This document shows, in pieces, positions 8,264 through 16,819 of a DNA stretch of 64,000 nt. The stretch covers positions 1-64,000 of the forward strand of contig CAMBFZ010000010.1 in NCBI GenBank assembly GCA_945866125.1. Reading direction: 5' to 3'. The notes below the pieces were generated by a model. The model made no database searches. It was given only the letters and a program-made list of their open reading frames with translations, and had not been told where the DNA came from. Positions within the stretch are counted from its first letter, which is position 1. Each line of letters opens with the position of its first letter. Origin of the DNA: Bordetella parapertussis (GTDB taxonomy: Bacteria > Pseudomonadota > Gammaproteobacteria > Burkholderiales > Burkholderiaceae_D). The position numbers and the translations under genes were made by a program.

Positions 8264-9549
8264 TTGGCCGCCTTTAAAACCAACTGTTCAATTTCAGCGT
8301 TGACTTCGCCCCATACCGCCGAAAAAGGCCGCAAGCTCAAACGGAACGCTACCGCGCCAAACACCAGAGCGAGGACGCCGACGATCCACTGTGACGGCAC
8401 CGCTGTGTCAACCTCCCGACCAAACAGCGACATGGTGGTGCCATTGGCTGATTCGAGTGTCAGGTGATAGAGCATCTCAATCAAGATCACCACACCGGCA
8501 AAGGCTAACAAGGATGCCGCAGTAATTGCCAGCAGTGAAGGCAGAATCCGGCGGAATCGGCCATACAAAGCAATCCGCAAATTCATCATAATGAGGCTGG
8601 CCAATCCACCCGGCGCATACATCACGATCAAAATAAAAAACACGCCAAGATAGAGCTGCCAGGCCTTGGTGAATTCAGATAACAGTACCGTGAGAAATAC
8701 CCCGACGATGGCCCCCAACAGCGGTCCAAAGAAAAAGCCGATGCCGCCGATGAAGGTAAATAGCAGTACGGCGCCCGAACGCAGCGCGCTGACATTTTCA
8801 GCACTCACGATTTCAAAATTGATTGCCGATAGTGCGCCCGAGATACCGGCAAAAAATGCCGACAGAATCAGCATCAGATAGCGCACCCGCTGCGTGTTGT
8901 AGCCGATAAATTCAACGCGCTCTGGATTGTCGCGTACCGCATTAGCAATCCGCCCCAGCGGCGTATGCGCAATGGCGAACATGCCCACCGTACTGACAAA
9001 TAGCCAGAAGGCAATCAGATAATAGACTTGGATTTGCGGACCGTAGCTAATCCCGAACAGAGGCTGGCCGATGACGCGGTTACCTGCGACACCGCCCTCG
9101 CCACCAAAAAAACCCGGGAACATCAGTGAGCAAGCAAACACCAGCTCAACAATGCCCAGCGAGATCATCGAAAACGTTGTGCCGGATCGCTTGGTCGTTA
9201 CATAACCAAACAGCATCCCAAAGAACATACCCGCAACGCCCCCAACCAGCGGCACCAGCGAGAGCGGGATCGGCAACACGCCGCCCCCAGCAAGATTAAT
9301 CGCATGAATGGCAAAAAATGCACCCAATCCCGAATACACCGCATGACCAAACGAGAGCATGCCACCCTGCCCTAGCAGCATGTTGTAGGACAGCGCAAAA
9401 ATCATCATCGTGCCCATCTGGGACAAAATCGACAAACCTGAGCCGGAGGCAAAAACGCGGGGCGCAATTAACAAAATTAAGGCAAAGCTAGTCCAGACCA
9501 GCCAGCGACCCAGATTGATCGGGGTGTAGTGCAAGGCGCGATGTGTCAT
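8260..9549 (-). CDS. livM: LivM-like ABC transporter permease with a long C-terminal extension
   Basis: An inner-membrane permease of 429 residues in the BPD_transp_2 family. Motifs such as MLLGQGGMLSFGHAVYSGLG and GRIANAVRDNPERVEFIGYN are typical of LivM. About 100 extra residues follow the last core helix. They include two more hydrophobic segments (LLAITAASLLAFAGVVILI and WIVGVLALVFGAVAFRL) and a charged end (NAEIEQLVLKAAK). I start it at the ATG overlapping the livH stop (TGATG), with GGAGGG just upstream; a TTG one codon earlier is the alternative. Substrate specificity is not visible. Confidence 0.92.
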   Translation of the reverse strand: MTHRALHYTPINLGRWLVWTSFALILLIAPRVFASGSGLSILSQMGTMMIFALSYNMLLGQGGMLSFGHAVYSGLGAFFAIHAINLAGGGVLPIPLSLVPLVGGVAGMFFGMLFGYVTTKRSGTTFSMISLGIVELVFACSLMFPGFFGGEGGVAGNRVIGQPLFGISYGPQIQVYYLIAFWLFVSTVGMFAIAHTPLGRIANAVRDNPERVEFIGYNTQRVRYLMLILSAFFAGISGALSAINFEIVSAENVSALRSGAVLLFTFIGGIGFFFGPLLGAIVGVFLTVLLSEFTKAWQLYLGVFFILIVMYAPGGLASLIMMNLRIALYGRFRRILPSLLAITAASLLAFAGVVILIEMLYHLTLESANGTTMSLFGREVDTAVPSQWIVGVLALVFGAVAFRLSLRPFSAVWGEVNAEIEQLVLKAAK

Positions 9550-10496
9550 CAACCCTCCCGCTTTCCGAGCAGGCCTTTGGGCCGGAAGATCAGGATGAGT
9601 ACGAGCAGCAAATACGGCATAATCGGCGCCAGTTCAGCAAGCGTAATTGAAAAAATACGGTAGTACGGCGCATCGATTGCCACCTGCGTGCCAAAGTGGC
9701 TGAGCATGGATTGCAGCGACCAGTCCAGGGCAACCGCGAAGGTTTGCAATAAGCCGATCAGGATCGAGGCCAACAAGGCGCCCGCCAACGAGCCCATGCC
9801 GCCCACCACCACCACCACAAAAATAATACTGCCCACGGTGGCCGCCATCGCCGGCTCGGTCACGAACGCATTGCCGCCGATGACCCCGGCCAGACCGGCC
9901 AAGGCGCAGCCGCCGCCAAAAACCAACATAAACACACGCGGCACATTGTGACCAAGCGCCTCGACTGCGTCCGGATGGGTTAATGATGCTTGGATAACCA
10001 AGCCGATACGACTGCGCGTCAGGAGCAGATAAATAGCAGCCAGCATCACCAGCGCAACCAACATCATGAAGCCGCGATACATCGGGAAGGCAGTGGTATA
10101 GAGCGTAAAAAGCGGACCGTCGAGCACAGCCGGAATTTTGTAAGGCACCGCAGCGCGGCCCCATAAAACCTGAATCAGTTCGACGATCACATACGACAGA
10201 CCAAACGTGAAAAGCAGTTCGGGGATGTGGCCGTATTTGTGCACCGTGCGCAAACCATAGCGCTCAATCATCGCGCCGATCAGTCCCACCACCAACGGCG
10301 CAATCACCAGTGCCGGCCAAAAACCGAGCGTCGTGCTGATCGCATACCCGAGATAAGCGCCCACCATATAGAAGCTTGCATGGGCGAAGTTAAGCACGCC
10401 CATCATGCTGAAAATCAGCGTCAGGCCTGACGAGAGCATAAACAGCAAGAGCCCGTAGCTCAAGCCGTTGAGCAGCGAAATCAAGGTGAATTCCAC
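9549..10496 (-). CDS. livH: LivH-like ABC transporter permease
   Basis: An inner-membrane permease of about 315 residues with the LivH opening LISLLNGLSYGLLLFMLSSG and the conserved GVLNFAHASFYMVGAYLG. It ends in a run of hydrophobic helices and FRPKGLLG. Several weak starts exist. I prefer the GTG at 10496, because a purine-rich AGGGGG lies eight bases before it; the longest frame starts with a TTG six codons earlier. It forms the translocation path with LivM. The gap to the upstream acyl-CoA ligase gene is about 45 bases, consistent with one operon. Confidence 0.9.
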   Translation of the reverse strand: MEFTLISLLNGLSYGLLLFMLSSGLTLIFSMMGVLNFAHASFYMVGAYLGYAISTTLGFWPALVIAPLVVGLIGAMIERYGLRTVHKYGHIPELLFTFGLSYVIVELIQVLWGRAAVPYKIPAVLDGPLFTLYTTAFPMYRGFMMLVALVMLAAIYLLLTRSRIGLVIQASLTHPDAVEALGHNVPRVFMLVFGGGCALAGLAGVIGGNAFVTEPAMAATVGSIIFVVVVVGGMGSLAGALLASILIGLLQTFAVALDWSLQSMLSHFGTQVAIDAPYYRIFSITLAELAPIMPYLLLVLILIFRPKGLLGKREG

Positions 10497-10540
10497 TAGC
10501 ACTACCCCCTGCAACGGTGTTGAGACAGATGATCGACCAC

Positions 10541-12196
10541 TCAGGCAGTCGGCAATTTATAGTCGCGATAGATATCGCGAATTTTGTTCTTGAGGATTTT
10601 GCCAGTCGCGCCAATCGGCAAGGCATCCGTGAACACCACGTCATCGGGCGTCCACCATTTGGCAATCTTGCCTTCGTAGTAGCGTAACAGCTCGTCCCGG
10701 TCGACTTCCATGCCCGGCTTTTTAACCACGACCAATAGCGGCCGCTCGTCCCATTTCGGATGGGCGACCCCGATACAGGCGGCTTGCAAAACGGACGGGT
10801 GCGATACGGCGATGTTTTCCAGATCAATGGTGCCGATCCATTCGCCACCCGACTTAATCACGTCTTTGCTGCGGTCCGTGATTTGCATATAGCCGTCTTC
10901 ATCGATGACGGCAACGTCACCAGTCGGGAACCAGCCGTCCTCGAGCACATCGCCGCCTTCGTTTTTAAAATAGCTGCGAATCACCCAAGGGCCCTTCACC
11001 AGCAGATTGCCATAGGTTTTGTTATCCCACGGTAGCTCTTTGCCTGCATCATCGACAATTTTCATATCGACGCCATAAATTGCGCGACCCTGCTTCTCAA
11101 GCTTTGCCTGACGCTCGGCTTCAGGCAGTGCATCGTATTTTGACAGCAGCGTACAGCAGGTACCGAGCGGCGACATTTCCGTCATGCCCCAAGCGTGGAC
11201 GACCTCCACGCCGTAGTCATTACGGAAGGTTTTCATCATCGCCGGCGGACAAGCCGAACCACCAATCACGGTACGTTTAAAGGTAGAAAATTTCAGATTA
11301 TTTTGGGCCATGTAGGTCAACAATCCCAGCCAAACGGTGGGCACACCGGCCGAGAACGTCACTTTTTCCTGCTCGAACAATTCATAGATCGACTTGCCAT
11401 CCAGCGCCGGCCCCGGAAACACCAGCTTGGCACCGGTCAGCGGCACCGAGTACGGCAAACCCCAGGCATTGACGTGAAACATCGGTACCACTGGCAGCAC
11501 CACGTCGCGTGCCGAGACATTGAGCGCATCCGGCAAGGCCGATGCAAACGAATGCAACACAGTCGAGCGATGCGAGTACAGCGCACCCTTGGGGTTACCC
11601 GTCGTACCTGAGGTATAGCACAGGCTTGAGGCCGAATTTTCGTCAAATAAGGGCCAGCTGTAATCGTCCGAGCTTGCCGCAATCAGGTCTTCGTAACAAT
11701 ACAGATTGGGAATCGTGGTGGAAGCAGGCATGCGCTCGCGGTCGCACAGCATCACAAAGCCTTTGATGGTTTTGCACAAAGGCGCGACGGCTTCAACGAC
11801 CGGCAAAAAATTCAGATCGAAAAACAGGTACTGGTCTTCGGCGTGGTTGGCAATATAGGCGATCTGCTCGGGATGCAGGCGCGGATTGATTGTGTGGAGT
11901 ACCGCACCGGAGCCCGACACCGCGTAATACGCTTCCAGATGCCGGTATCCGTTCCATGCCAAGGTGGCAACCCGGTCGCCGATTTTGACGCCAAACTGCC
12001 CGGTCAGAACGTTGGCTAGCTGACGCGCGCGCCGATGGCAATCATGATAAGTGTAGCGATGAATGTCCCCTTCAACACGGCGCGAGACGATCTCGGTGCT
12101 GGGGTAATAGCGGTCGGCGTGCTGGATCAGGCTGGAGATGAGCAAGGGTTGGCTCATCATCTGGCCCATCAATGGGCTCTGTGGGTACGGCGACAT
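10541..12196 (-). CDS. Medium/long-chain acyl-CoA synthetase (AMP-forming, AlkK-like)
   Basis: An adenylate-forming ligase of 551 residues that activates a fatty or related carboxylic acid with ATP and CoA. The AMP-binding motif YTSGTTGNPKGALYSHRS, the acyl-site motif VPMFHVNAWGLPY, the A5 motif HAWGMTEMSPLGT and the A7-A8 region GWFPTGDVAVIDEDGYMQI followed by DRSKDVIKSGGEWI are all present. The C-terminal lysine motif (PIGATGKILKNKIRD) is also complete. The overall look is of AlkK/FadD-like medium-chain ligases. It has a strong GAGGAGAG site. Being co-oriented with LivHMGF and a binding protein, it probably activates the imported acid. Confidence 0.92.
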   Translation of the reverse strand: MSPYPQSPLMGQMMSQPLLISSLIQHADRYYPSTEIVSRRVEGDIHRYTYHDCHRRARQLANVLTGQFGVKIGDRVATLAWNGYRHLEAYYAVSGSGAVLHTINPRLHPEQIAYIANHAEDQYLFFDLNFLPVVEAVAPLCKTIKGFVMLCDRERMPASTTIPNLYCYEDLIAASSDDYSWPLFDENSASSLCYTSGTTGNPKGALYSHRSTVLHSFASALPDALNVSARDVVLPVVPMFHVNAWGLPYSVPLTGAKLVFPGPALDGKSIYELFEQEKVTFSAGVPTVWLGLLTYMAQNNLKFSTFKRTVIGGSACPPAMMKTFRNDYGVEVVHAWGMTEMSPLGTCCTLLSKYDALPEAERQAKLEKQGRAIYGVDMKIVDDAGKELPWDNKTYGNLLVKGPWVIRSYFKNEGGDVLEDGWFPTGDVAVIDEDGYMQITDRSKDVIKSGGEWIGTIDLENIAVSHPSVLQAACIGVAHPKWDERPLLVVVKKPGMEVDRDELLRYYEGKIAKWWTPDDVVFTDALPIGATGKILKNKIRDIYRDYKLPTA

Positions 12197-12301
12197 CTAC
12201 TCTCCTCGGTATTGCACTATCGTATTTTTATGGCGCGATTTTCGAACGGGCGTGCTAATTTCGTCAATGACTTTCCATCTTGCAATGCAACAAACCCCCG
12301 G

Positions 12302-12883
12302 CTACGCCGCTTCCGGCATTTTATAGATGGACGCTTTGGGCTTGGCCATCACGCGCCTGAGCATCGGTTCAAAAAAGGACAAGGGCAAGGTGTCATAGTT
12401 TTTGTCAAAAGCCGGCGCATCGTATTTTTCGCAAAACTCCAAGGTGCGATCGTAAATCGGTTGGCCTTTGAACTGGTCACGGAGATTACGATCCATCCCC
12501 AGAAAATGGAAAAAATAATAAGCTTGGAACAGGCCATGTTTCTCGACCATCTCAAAATTCTCGGCACTGACAAAGGGCTTCAAGATCGCGGCACCTACTT
12601 CGGGATGGTTGAAGCATCCCAGCGTGTCGCCGATATCGTGCAGCAGTGCACAGACTACGTACTCTTCGTCCCGGCCGTCGCGGTGAGCGCGGGTGGCGGT
12701 TTGCAGACTGTGCGTGAGGCGGTCGACCGAATAGCCACCAAAATCGCCATCAAGCAGCGTCAAATGCTTCAGTACGCGGTCGGGTAATTCAGCTGCAAAC
12801 ACCTTGAAGTTGGCACCAATAACGTCCCAGTGTGCCTGCGTGCCTTGCTGCATATCAGTGAAACTTGTCGCTTCTTCCATCAT
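12302..12883 (-). CDS. HD-domain metalloprotein, possible diiron oxygenase of the PhnZ type
   Basis: A 193-residue cytoplasmic protein with a compact HD domain. The metal-ligand candidates are His58 in THSLQ, His82-Asp83 in LLHDIGD, His93 in NHPEVG, His116 in EKHGLFQ and an aspartate near 160 (FDKNYD). Four histidines and two aspartates are what two-iron HD proteins such as PhnZ and inositol oxygenase use, and the HSLQ plus ALLHDIG spacing resembles PhnZ. A phosphohydrolase is the alternative. Two ATG codons are adjacent at the start, behind GGAG. It heads the acyl-CoA ligase/Liv run with a gap of 105 bases, so oxidation of the imported compound is an attractive but unproven role. It is divergent from selO. 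Confidence 0.7.
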   Translation of the reverse strand: MMEEATSFTDMQQGTQAHWDVIGANFKVFAAELPDRVLKHLTLLDGDFGGYSVDRLTHSLQTATRAHRDGRDEEYVVCALLHDIGDTLGCFNHPEVGAAILKPFVSAENFEMVEKHGLFQAYYFFHFLGMDRNLRDQFKGQPIYDRTLEFCEKYDAPAFDKNYDTLPLSFFEPMLRRVMAKPKASIYKMPEAA

Positions 12884-13050
12884 CGTCTCCGTGCGCCTTG
12901 TTGATTGATTTTATTCATCGTTGCCACCGCAGTAAATCCAGCCCGACGCAGGGCCATTCCCATGCGCTTTCGGCTTTCCTGTCAAAATGTGCGGTCGCAC
13001 CCTGTCTTTGCGGGTTTTTCCAATGAATCGAATCGTAACAGAAGCCCGGC

Positions 13051-14559
13051 ATGTATTCCTCTGAACCTCCCCCGCTGGCCAAGTACAGTGCGGCCACGCT
13101 ACCGCTGACGAACAGCTTCGCTGCTCTGCCACCCGCGTTTTACACACGACTAGCGTCGACGCCCTTGCCCGCGCCTTACCTCGTCTGCGGCAGTGCGCCG
13201 GCGGCGGCACTAATCGGGCTTGATGCGACCGAGTTTGAACGCGACGCGTTTTTACAGGTATTTAGTGGCAATGCACGTCTTGAGCAGTCGATGCCCCTTG
13301 CGGCGGTGTACTCGGGTCATCAGTTTGGGGTGTGGGCCGGTCAGCTTGGCGACGGCCGCGCGATTCTGTTGGGCGAAGCCGCCGCCGATTCAATCAATCC
13401 CGAAGCCACTCTGGAATTACAACTTAAGGGTGCGGGTCCGACGCCTTACTCGCGCAGGGCTGACGGACGCGCGGTGCTGCGTTCTTCTATTCGCGAATTT
13501 CTGTGCTCCGAGGCGATGGCGGCGCTGGGCATTCCGACTTCGCGCGCCCTCGCCGTGGTGGGCGCAGACCAGCGCGTGATGCGCGAGACGCCCGAGACCG
13601 TCGCTGTGGTGACCCGCATGGCACCGAGTTTTGTACGTTTTGGCTCGTTTGAGCACTGGTTTTATAACGACCGCCCGACTGAACTCAAGATACTTGCCGA
13701 CTATGTCATTGCCCGCAGCTACCCAGACTTGCAAGACGCAGCCAATCCGTATGCTGCCCTGCTAATTGAGGTCAGCCGTCGCACCGCAGAGCTGGTGGCG
13801 CAATGGCAGGCCGTGGGCTTTATGCATGGTGTACTCAACACCGACAATATGTCGATTTTGGGTCAGACACTAGACTATGGACCGTTCGGCTTCATGGACG
13901 CCTATGACCCAACGCACATCTGCAATCACACCGACGTGCAGGGGCGCTATGCCTACAACATGCAGCCGCGCATAGGACAGTGGAATTGCAGCGCACTGGC
14001 GCAGGCTCTGCTGCCATTGATTGGCGAAATCGATATCGCCCGCGACGCGCTGGCGACATACCAGCCTAGCTTTGATACCAAGATGGCAGCGCTGTGGCAA
14101 GCCAAGCTCGGCCTGCGCAGTCAGCAGCCCAACGATGGCGTGCTGCTCGACGCTTTGCTGGCGATATTGCAGCGTAGCCGGGTTGATTTTTCGCTATTCT
14201 TCCGGCGCTTGTCCGGCCTGCGCCGGGACGAGCCAGCTGCGGATGCCCCGCTGCGTGATCTGTTTCTTGACCGTGCAGCCTTTGATGCGTGGGCAGTACA
14301 ATACCGGGCCCGACTGGCGCAGGAAAACAGTGTTGATGCCGTGCGTGCCGCAGCAATGAATCGGGTCAATCCCCGCTTCGTGTTGCGCAATTATCTGGCC
14401 CAGATCGCCATCGATAAAGCACAGCAAAAAGATTTTTCAGAGGTCGCTACATTATTGGCGATCTTACAGCGTCCGTTTGATGATCAACCCGAACATGAGG
14501 CTTATGCCGCCCTGCCGCCGGATTGGGCAGGCCAGCTTGAAGTCAGTTGTTCATCCTGA
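13051..14559 (+). CDS. selO: Protein adenylyltransferase SelO (YdiU/UPF0061)
   Basis: A pseudokinase-fold enzyme of 502 residues that transfers AMP from ATP to Ser, Thr or Tyr of target proteins; it is linked to redox stress. The family blocks are clear: VYSGHQFGVWAGQLGDGRA, LKGAGPTPYSRRADGRAVLR and REFLCSEAMAALGIPTSRAL. Further along are TRMAPSFVRFGSFEHW and the catalytic-loop region GFMHGVLNTDNMSILGQT followed by DYGPFGFMD. The C-terminal cysteine (SCSS) in the place of the eukaryotic selenocysteine is kept. It is followed by msrB after ten bases, so a joint oxidative-stress role is plausible. Confidence 0.95.
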   Translation: MYSSEPPPLAKYSAATLPLTNSFAALPPAFYTRLASTPLPAPYLVCGSAPAAALIGLDATEFERDAFLQVFSGNARLEQSMPLAAVYSGHQFGVWAGQLGDGRAILLGEAAADSINPEATLELQLKGAGPTPYSRRADGRAVLRSSIREFLCSEAMAALGIPTSRALAVVGADQRVMRETPETVAVVTRMAPSFVRFGSFEHWFYNDRPTELKILADYVIARSYPDLQDAANPYAALLIEVSRRTAELVAQWQAVGFMHGVLNTDNMSILGQTLDYGPFGFMDAYDPTHICNHTDVQGRYAYNMQPRIGQWNCSALAQALLPLIGEIDIARDALATYQPSFDTKMAALWQAKLGLRSQQPNDGVLLDALLAILQRSRVDFSLFFRRLSGLRRDEPAADAPLRDLFLDRAAFDAWAVQYRARLAQENSVDAVRAAAMNRVNPRFVLRNYLAQIAIDKAQQKDFSEVATLLAILQRPFDDQPEHEAYAALPPDWAGQLEVSCSS

Positions 14560-14569
14560 AAGAAACCTG

Positions 14570-14971
14570 ATGTCTGATAAAAAAGTAGTGCGTACCGATG
14601 CCGAATGGCGTGCGATGCTCGAGCCAATGGATTACGAAGTAACCCGTCATGCAGCGACCGAGCGGGCATTTTCGGGACGCTATTGGGACCATCATGCACA
14701 CGGGATTTATCATTGTGTGTGCTGCGACACAGCCTTGTTTGAATCCGATGCGAAGTTTGATTCCGGCTGTGGCTGGCCGAGTTATTTTCGGGCGCTGAAT
14801 CCGGCTCATGTGACAGAAAAAGTCGATCGCTCACACGGCATGACTCGTACCGAAATTATCTGTAAGGTCTGTGATGCGCACTTGGGTCACGTCTTTCCCG
14901 ACGGTCCTGCGCCAACTGGTCTGCGTTATTGCATCAATTCCGCGTCCTTGCGGTTTACCCCGCTATCTTGA
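14570..14971 (+). CDS. msrB: Peptide methionine-R-sulfoxide reductase
   Basis: A 133-residue MsrB that reduces methionine-R-sulfoxide in proteins. The zinc site is formed by two CxxC pairs (Cys49/Cys52 and Cys98/Cys101). SGCGWPSY holds the possible resolving Cys67, and the catalytic Cys121 lies in GLRYCINSASLRF. The frame is open upstream inside selO, but the ATG at 14570 has a GAAAGAAA site and gives the usual length. It sits ten bases after selO in a plus-strand run with yciB, bolA and a parvulin. Confidence 0.95.
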   Translation: MSDKKVVRTDAEWRAMLEPMDYEVTRHAATERAFSGRYWDHHAHGIYHCVCCDTALFESDAKFDSGCGWPSYFRALNPAHVTEKVDRSHGMTRTEIICKVCDAHLGHVFPDGPAPTGLRYCINSASLRFTPLS

Positions 14972-14991
14972 TTTCTTCTTGTGAGGTTTGA

Positions 14992-15612
14992 GTGAAACTT
15001 TTGTTCGACCTGTTTCCGGTCATTCTGTTTTTTGCGGTCTTCAAATACGCTGGCGCCAACCCGGAAGCGGCACAAGCCTTCGGCAGTCAGTACCTGTCCG
15101 GGCTGGTGTCGGGCGGTGAAGTCACGCTGGTGCAGGCGCCGATTTTGCTCTCGACGGCAGTGGCGATCATCGCCACCGTTGTACAGATAGGCTGGCTGCT
15201 CGCCAGACGCAAGCCGGTAGACAACATGTTGTGGGTGTCGCTGGCGATCATCACACTCTTTGGCGGGGCTACGATCTATTTCCATGATGAGCAGTTCATT
15301 AAGTTAAAGCCGACTGTGCTGTACTGGTGTTTCTCGCTTGCTTTGTTGGCAAGCCCGGTGCTGTTCCGCAAAAACTTAATCAAGTCCATGCTAGGCAAGC
15401 AGCTTGTCCTGCCTGAACTGATATGGGGCAGACTCAATATGGCCTGGGGTTTGTTTTTTGCCGTCATGGGAGGAATCAATCTGTATATCGGTGCCCATTT
15501 TTCTTTGGAATTTTGGGTCAACTTCAAGCTCTTTGGCTTTTTGGGATTGATGCTGATATTTGTGATCGGCCAAAGCGTATTTTTATCGCGTTATATGAAA
15601 GAGCCCGAATGA
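14992..15612 (+). CDS. yciB: Inner-membrane septation protein A (YciB/IspZ)
   Basis: An integral membrane protein of 206 residues beginning KLLFDLFPVILFFAVFKY, the family signature. About five hydrophobic segments follow, with WGRLNMAWGLFFAVMGGINL and EFWVNFKLFGFLGLMLIF in the C-terminal half. It affects cell-envelope synthesis and septation in enterobacteria. The start is a GTG with GTGAGG upstream. Its stop overlaps the bolA start (ATGA), the usual yciB-bolA coupling in Burkholderiales. Confidence 0.94.
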   Translation: MKLLFDLFPVILFFAVFKYAGANPEAAQAFGSQYLSGLVSGGEVTLVQAPILLSTAVAIIATVVQIGWLLARRKPVDNMLWVSLAIITLFGGATIYFHDEQFIKLKPTVLYWCFSLALLASPVLFRKNLIKSMLGKQLVLPELIWGRLNMAWGLFFAVMGGINLYIGAHFSLEFWVNFKLFGFLGLMLIFVIGQSVFLSRYMKEPE

Positions 15613-15893
15613 ACCCGCGTCAGCAACAAATTCATGCTTCCTTAGTGTCAGGGTTTGCCCCGCTGGTCTGCGAGATCGAGGATGAGTCAGCGATGCATGC
15701 CGGTCATGCGGGAGCAGCATCGGGTGGTAGTCACTTCCGACTACGCCTGGTATCGGCCCGCTTTGAGGGACTCAACAGGGTAGCGCGGCATAGGCTGGTG
15801 TATGATTGCCTGCGCGAGCTGATGCACAAAGAAATCCATGCGCTTGCCCTGACATTATTAACACCGTCCGAGGCAAGCGGGACCGCAAGCTAG
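15609..15893 (+). CDS. bolA: BolA family protein
   Basis: A 94-residue BolA-fold protein. BolA proteins pair with monothiol glutaredoxins in iron-sulfur trafficking and influence envelope gene expression. The conserved histidine-containing segment HFRLRLVSARFEGLNRVARHR and the FxG/RH core are present, and the end (YDCLRELMHKEIHALALTLL) fits the family. The ATG overlaps the yciB stop. The frame runs further upstream inside yciB, but that part is not BolA-like. Confidence 0.9.
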   Translation: MNPRQQQIHASLVSGFAPLVCEIEDESAMHAGHAGAASGGSHFRLRLVSARFEGLNRVARHRLVYDCLRELMHKEIHALALTLLTPSEASGTAS

Positions 15894-15954
15894 TCAGGCA
15901 CCTGTCGTTCGGGTGCCATCATTTTTTTTAAACAAACTGAAACTCACTTAAACC

Positions 15955-16734
15955 ATGATGAAACTGAAATCCGCTCGCCTGTTGGTGCTGCTTGCGACCT
16001 CCGCTTGCCTGCCTGTTTTTGCTCAAAATATCGCCGTAGTGAACGGCAAATCGGTCCCCTCTTCCCGGGTCGACACGATGGTTCAACAAATGGTCCAGCA
16101 AGGTCAGCAAGACACGCCAGAGATGCGTGCGATGATCAAGGATGAGCTGATCAACCGCGAAGTGCTGGCCCAGGAAGCCGACAAATTAGGTATCGCCACC
16201 CGTCCCGACATCAAAAACCAAATCGATCTGGCGCGTCAGTCCATCATCATTCGCGTGTTGGCGACCGAGTATCTGATCAAGAACCCGATCAAAGATGAAG
16301 ATATGAAAGCCGAGTACGAGAAATTCAAGGCGCTGTCTGCCGGCAAGGAATATCACGCCCGGCATATCCTGGTCGAAAAAGAAGATGATGCAAAGGGCAT
16401 CATCGCCAAGCTCAAGGGTGGCGCCAAGTTTGAAGAACTGGCCAAGGTCTCGACCGATCCAGGCTCAGGTGCCCAGGGTGGCGACCTCGGCTGGGCACCA
16501 CCGAGCGCATTTGTTAAAGAGTTTTCGGATGCAATGGTCAGCTTGAAAAAAGGCGAGATTACCGAAGCGCCGATTAAGACGCAATTTGGTTTTCACGTGA
16601 TCAAGCTCGAAGATACCCGTGATGCGCAAGTCCCTGCTTTCGATGAAGTGAAAGCGCAAATCGGTGAATCCATGCAGCAGAAAAAACTGCAGGCTTATCA
16701 GCAAGAACTGAAAAAGAAAGCAAAAATTCAGTAA
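15955..16734 (+). CDS. Periplasmic parvulin-type peptidyl-prolyl isomerase
   Basis: An exported PPIase of 259 residues. A signal peptide (LLVLLATSACLPVFAQ) precedes a SurA-like N-terminal helical part with VNGKSVPSSRVD and EMRAMIKDELINREVLAQEA. A single PpiC domain follows at about residues 130-225, with ARHILVEKEDDAK, FEELAKVSTDPGSGAQGGDLG and TQFGFHVIKLED. The C-terminus is lysine-rich. It probably helps fold outer-membrane or secreted proteins. Two ATG codons are adjacent at the start. A strong intrinsic terminator follows. Confidence 0.92.
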   Translation: MMKLKSARLLVLLATSACLPVFAQNIAVVNGKSVPSSRVDTMVQQMVQQGQQDTPEMRAMIKDELINREVLAQEADKLGIATRPDIKNQIDLARQSIIIRVLATEYLIKNPIKDEDMKAEYEKFKALSAGKEYHARHILVEKEDDAKGIIAKLKGGAKFEELAKVSTDPGSGAQGGDLGWAPPSAFVKEFSDAMVSLKKGEITEAPIKTQFGFHVIKLEDTRDAQVPAFDEVKAQIGESMQQKKLQAYQQELKKKAKIQ

Positions 16735-16760
16735 CCCTGACGCTGATTGAAAGCTGCACG

Positions 16761-16789
16761 AAAAAAGAGGCGCCGCGGCGCCTCTTTTT
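16761..16789. terminator. Bidirectional intrinsic terminator between the parvulin gene and purL
   Basis: Six A, the self-complementary GC-rich core GAGGCGCCGCGGCGCCTC, then five T. It works in both directions and separates two convergent genes. Confidence 0.9.
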
Positions 16790-16819
16790 GTTTACCTCAA
16801 CGCTTTGTGTCCGCGAGTC

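Noticed and set aside
12035..12787. A 250-codon open frame on the plus strand opposite the acyl-CoA ligase and HD genes
   Set aside because: It is antisense to two well-supported genes, has no recognisable motif and no ribosome-binding site.
12989..13000. GTGCG-GT-CGCAC palindrome between the HD gene and selO
   Set aside because: Short and GC-rich; such repeats are expected by chance in this composition.
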